64,000 nt of DNA from the NCBI GenBank assembly GCA_902806575.1, contig CADCXD010000005.1, forward strand, positions 3,162,001 through 3,226,000, in the 5' to 3' direction. The DNA is from Jackrogersella multiformis (taxonomy: Eukaryota > Ascomycota > Sordariomycetes > Xylariales > Hypoxylaceae). A program made the translations under genes and the position numbers. The first letter of the stretch is position 1, and the number at the start of each line of letters is the position of its first letter. The notes under the pieces were generated by a model. That model ran no database searches and was not told the origin of the DNA. It saw nothing but the letters and a program-made list of their open reading frames with translations. Below, in pieces: positions 59,801 through 64,000 of the stretch.

Positions 59801-62800
59801 CAAGCATCAATTGATCAGCTTGAAGGACCCATCTCCACTGAAGTCAGATTCCACTCTTCACTCCTCGGCCGTCGAATCGATGGCACAGAGCTCGAACCGA
59901 CGTATTGGGTACAGAACCTTACCTGCCCTGTCAGATTCAACGAGGCTGTTCAGACCATGCTCGAGCCTGTTGATGGCCACAAGACTGGCGTCAATATGCT
60001 TGTTGAACTTGGACCTCACTCCGCCCTTCAAGGTCCCATTAAGCAAATCCTTAAGACTGTTGGTGGTGATGCGGCCAAAATCCCATACGCATCCTGCCTG
60101 GCACGAAAGAAGGACGCCGTCGAGACCGTTTTGGATGTTGCTGCCACTCTCTTTTCCAAAGGTAGCTTGGTCGACTTCGAAGCCATCAACTTCCCCAAAG
60201 CTGGAAAGTCGCCTATGCTGTTGAGCGACTTGCCCCGGTACTCCTGGAACTACTCATCCAAGTACTGGCATGAGTCTCGCATGTCACAAATGCACAAGAA
60301 CAGGACCGCTCCTCGGAACGACATCCTAGGTACTCTTGCAAACTTTTCCAATGACCTGGAACCTACATGGAGGAATATCGTCCGGTTAGATGACATTCCC
60401 TGGCTACAGCACCATAGGATCCAGTCCCTCACAATCTTCCCCATGTCTGGGTATGTCTCGATGGCCGTCGAGGCAGCTTCCCAGCGAGCCATTGCTGCCA
60501 ATGTGAATTTCGATAAGTTCGAACTTCGCGACGTATCTGTCATTGCCCCGTTGGTCATCCCAGATGAGGATGTTGAGATGACCACAACTCTCAGAGCACA
60601 CCAAGAAGGCACATTAGTCTCTTCAGAAGTATGGGATGAGTTCCGAATCTGCTCATGGACGAAGAGTAAGGGTTGGAAAGAGCATTGCAAGGGGCTAATC
60701 GCCGTTCAAGCTCGTGAATCAAATGGCGTTGATGATGCGAGAAACAGCCTTGCGTCGCGAATTCATTTACAGTCGACCATCGCTGATATAAACAGCGCAG
60801 CATCCTCAACTATCGAAATGGAGAAGCTCTACGACAACCTGTCTGAGGTGGGCGTGGCTTATGGTCCGACTTTCCAGGGAGTTACCAACTGCAAAGCCTC
60901 GACCACCTGCTCCCAAGCGGATCTGCTTGTCCCTGATGTGGCAAAGGAGATGCCCAACCACCATGTCACCGATACTGTCATCCAACCTTCCTTCCTCGAG
61001 TCCCTCATCTCCATGTACTGGCCTATTGCAAGCGCCGGAAAGGAATTACCAGATACCATCTACTTACCATCTTCGGTTTCGAGCATATCAATCTCGAGAG
61101 ACATTATAGATATCAACAAGACTCCTGGCAAGACCTTCCGAGCATACTGCCTCGGCTCCCTACCATCAGATAATCCTAGGCCGACGAAGGTTTCCATGTT
61201 TGCCACCGTGGATTCCAATATCGCCGAGCCTCTTATCAGGCTTGATGAGCTTACCATCGCCCCTATCCTGGACCGTGATTCCCAGACCGACCAAGAGGCT
61301 CATCGCGAGCTTTGCTACAAGCTTGACTGGGAACCAATCCTAGATCCAGTCAAGCTTGAGTCCGATAGTGCATCCTCGGAGTGGATACCTGTCGGTGATT
61401 TAGAGCTACCCGACACAGACATTGAGATCGTCTATGGAGAGGGTTCTCTCCAGACTCAAGTCGCCTTCGCCTTAGCTGAGGCTTTGCAACGGATCACTGG
61501 CAAGTTGCCCAACACAAGCAGCTTGCTAGATGCTCAGGCTGAGAACAAGCTGCTCATTTTCTTGTCTGAAATTGACACGCCTCTTTTGTCGCAGCTGAAG
61601 CCAGATCAGTTTGATGCTCTGCAAAAAATGCTCACTACTGTGCAAGGTGCTTTATGGGTTGTTCGGGGCGCGTATGATAACTCGACGTCACCAGACCTGA
61701 ATATGATTCTTGGTCTGAGCCGAACAATCCGTTCAGAGACCTTGTTGCCATTCTCTACCCTAGACTTAGACGGACGCAACCAACTCTCCAATGAGCAAGT
61801 CTCAGAGGCCATCCTCAAAGTCTTCACATCGGTCTTCGGTAAGAGCGACGCCTTGGACAGCGAGCTCGAGTTCATGGAGCGAGATGGATCATTCTACACT
61901 CCACGCATCATCAACGACACCGTGATGAACGAAATCGTCCACCGAGAAACCAAGCCCTCTGCTGTTCAACCCACACCATTCGGCGAATCCGACCGGCAGC
62001 TCAAGATGGCCATTACAGACGCAGGTGCCCTTGATACACTTCACTTCGTCGACAATGTGGATTCCGAAACCTCTCTTAATGGAGACGACATCGAGATCAA
62101 AGTCCACGCCGTCGGTGTCAATCACAGAGATCTGACCGCCGCTCATGGCAAGCTGGCAACTCACGACTTTGGCGTAGAAGCCAGCGGTGTTGTCACGGCC
62201 ATCGGCAAGGACGTGAAGAACATCCAAGTTGGCGACCGAATCGCAGCTATCACGAAGGGTGCCTTTGCCACTACTACTCGCACGAAGGCCGCATTCGCCT
62301 TCAAGCTGCCGTCCGACATGCAATTTGAAGAGGGCGCAACCCTCCCGCTGGCATATACCACGGCCTACTATTCGCTTGTCGAGCTCGGCCGACTCAGCGA
62401 AGACGAGTCCGTGCTAATTCACGCCGCCGCTGGTGCCGTCGGCCAAGCTGCCATCTTGCTCGCGCAGATGATCGGCGCGAAGGTGTTCGCCACTGTCGGC
62501 AGTACCGACAAGAAGGAGTTTCTCATCAAGGAGTACGGCATTCCCGAGGATCGCATCTTCTACAGCCGCAACTTGTCCTTCGGCAACGCGGTCCGCCAGG
62601 CGACTAACAACCTCGGCGTAGACGTGGTTCTTAACTGCCTCACTGGAGACGGCCTGCGAGAGAGCTGGAGCAGCGTCAACAAGTTCGGTCGTCTGATTGA
62701 CATCGGCAGCCGGGATACCAACACCAGCACGAGGCTCGAGATGACGCAATTCGAGCACAACGCCAGCTTCATGACCGTCGACGTAATGGCCATTGCCGCA

Positions 62801-64000
62801 GAGAGGCCTAAGCTTCTGCAGAGACTCCTCTCCGACGTCGCGAAGCTGATGCGATACGGCAAGATCCGACCCATCTCCCCTGTCACCGCCTTCCCCATAT
62901 CCGAGGTCGAGTCCGCGTTCAAGACGCTCCACGGCGCTAAGGCCCACGGAAAGCTGGTCGTCGTACCGCACGCGCATGATGTTGTTAAAGCTACGCCTCC
63001 CAAGAAGCCTGCTCAGTTGCTCAAGGCTGATGCTACCTACATCCTCATCGGTGGTACCGGTGGTCTTGGAAGAAGTATGGCACGCTGGATGGTTAGCCGA
63101 GGTGCAAAGCATCTGGTGCTTGTCTCCCGAAGCGGCAGCGCAACCGGCAAGGTCAAGGAGCTGATCGACGAAGCTGCCTTAGCTGGCGCGTTAATCGTGG
63201 TTCGCCGCGCTGATGTAGCTACTCCTTCATCAGTTGACGAGCTGGTCAAGCACGGCTTAGAGGGTCTTCCTCCTGTTCGGGGTGTAATCCACGGTGCTAT
63301 GGTTCTCCGCGTAAGTCTCTCTTTCATATACAAACTATCATAACGAATGTTTCTAACACAAAGCAGGATGTCTTGTACGAGAAGATGACGTACGAACAGT
63401 ACACTACAGTCATCGAGTCCAAGGTGCAAGGTGCCTGGAACTTCCACAATGCCCTCTCCGACACCCCGCTTGACTTCTTCGTTGCCATCTCCTCCGTCGC
63501 CGGTGCAGTCGGCAACAGAGGCCAGGCCGCCTACGCCGCTGCCAACTGCTTCCTGAACGGCTTCGTCCAATACCGTCTCGCTCAAGGCCTACCCGCCTCT
63601 TCCCTGGACCTTACGGCCATTTCGGACTCCGGTTACCTAGCTGAGGATCTCGAGAAGGCCGCCGAGGTTGCTAAGAACCTCGGCAGCGACACCATCTGCG
63701 AAGCCGAAGTCCTAGCCCTCCTCGGTGCCGCCATCAGCGGACGCCTCGCCACCGCATGCAACAACCACACCATAACAGGCATGCGCATGACCCCGACCAT
63801 GCAACCCTTCTGGACGTCCGACGCCAAGAGCAAGCACCTGCGCGAAGCCATGGAGGCTATCGCAGCCGCAGACGCAGCGTCCAACGGCAGCACCAAGGCC
63901 ATCTCGTACAATGCCGCCGTGAAGGCCGCCAAGACGCTCGAGGAGGCCGAAGCCGTGGTCTGCGACGGCCTCGTGCACAAGCTCGCGGCCGTCATGATGA
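56889..64000 (+). CDS. Highly reducing polyketide synthase, 3' end outside the window
   Basis: Iterative type I PKS making a reduced polyketide. Exons are 56,889-57,681, 57,744-57,954, 58,010-58,215, 58,276-58,445, 58,529-58,678, 58,748-63,310 and 63,367 onward; introns 55-83 bp; 2,242 residues are visible. Domains: Asn-Gly repeat leader (about 20-115); KS (from 119) with DTACSSSL, EAHGTGT and KSNIGHLEG; AT (GQGAQWYGMG at about 653, active Ser in GHSSGEIG at about 739); DH (HHRIQSLTIFPMSGY at about 1,064); a linker or structural KR; ER (LIHAAAGAVGQ at about 1,734); KR (GGTGGLG at about 1,944, Ser/Tyr in AISSVAG and AYAAAN); then the start of an ACP-like segment (VVCDGLVHKLAAV). No C-methyltransferase SAM motif lies between DH and ER. 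The second DH motif is altered (IQPSFLES). The FSH hydrolase, ABC pump and O-methyltransferase are possible partners. The product is unknown. Confidence 0.95.
56955..57110 (+). repeat. 12-bp coding minisatellite (Asn-Gly-His-Thr repeats)
   Basis: Inside PKS exon 1 a 12-base unit (accaacggtcat and variants) is repeated about a dozen times, encoding NGHT/NGYT/NGHA/NGHS tetrapeptides. Central copies are nearly identical; outer copies diverge (NGFT, NGST, HANG). The tract precedes the KS and is likely a flexible leader of variable length. Confidence 0.9.

Overview
The window is chromosomal DNA of a filamentous ascomycete (Pezizomycotina, most likely a Sordariomycete). The evidence is genes with short GT-AG introns of about 48-100 bp and CTRAY-like branch sites, a cutinase, a kinesin-14, a fungal rhodopsin-type membrane protein and a highly reducing polyketide synthase. 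Two very AT-rich blocks also show the CpA/TpG loss with retained CpG that is typical of repeat-induced point mutation (RIP). The species cannot be named from the sequence.

Layout. (1) 1-9,954 is RIP-degraded transposon DNA; its right part (about 6.5-9.95 kb) is the 3' portion of a Gypsy-type LTR retrotransposon on the + strand. (2) 9,974-30,462 is a gene island: Pif1-like helicase, a metallophosphoesterase with a frame break, a small secreted Cys-rich protein, a three-exon cutinase, kinesin-14 (klpA/KAR3 type), a LOA1/Vps66-like acyltransferase, dihydroxy-acid dehydratase (ilv3, with a short first exon encoding a mitochondrial presequence), an MTR-type amino acid transporter and a hydrophilic disordered protein. 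(3) 31,389-38,240 is a complete RIP-degraded copy of the same LTR family on the - strand, with 313-bp LTRs and a CCAAT target duplication. The two copies face each other across the island. (4) 39.3-47 kb is accessory: a decayed O-acetylhomoserine sulfhydrylase-like gene, a five-exon O-methyltransferase, a six-exon seven-helix rhodopsin-like protein, a CHAT-domain gene remnant and a C-rich degenerate repeat. (5) 48,084-64,000 holds a 19-exon ABCB transporter, a four-exon FSH1-type serine hydrolase and a highly reducing PKS (KS-AT-DH-ER-KR, entering ACP) that runs off the right edge.

Together the region from about 41 kb to the end looks like the left part of a polyketide gene cluster. The PKS would make a reduced chain, the FSH hydrolase (divergent from the PKS across a shared 1.8-kb upstream region) could release it, the O-methyltransferase could tailor it, and the ABC pump could export it. 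The LTR element at 31-38 kb separates this accessory segment from the ordinary genes to its left. The cluster reading is an inference from gene content, not something the sequence proves. Exon coordinates are my own reading of splice signals; for each multi-exon gene the exon lengths were checked to keep one open frame.
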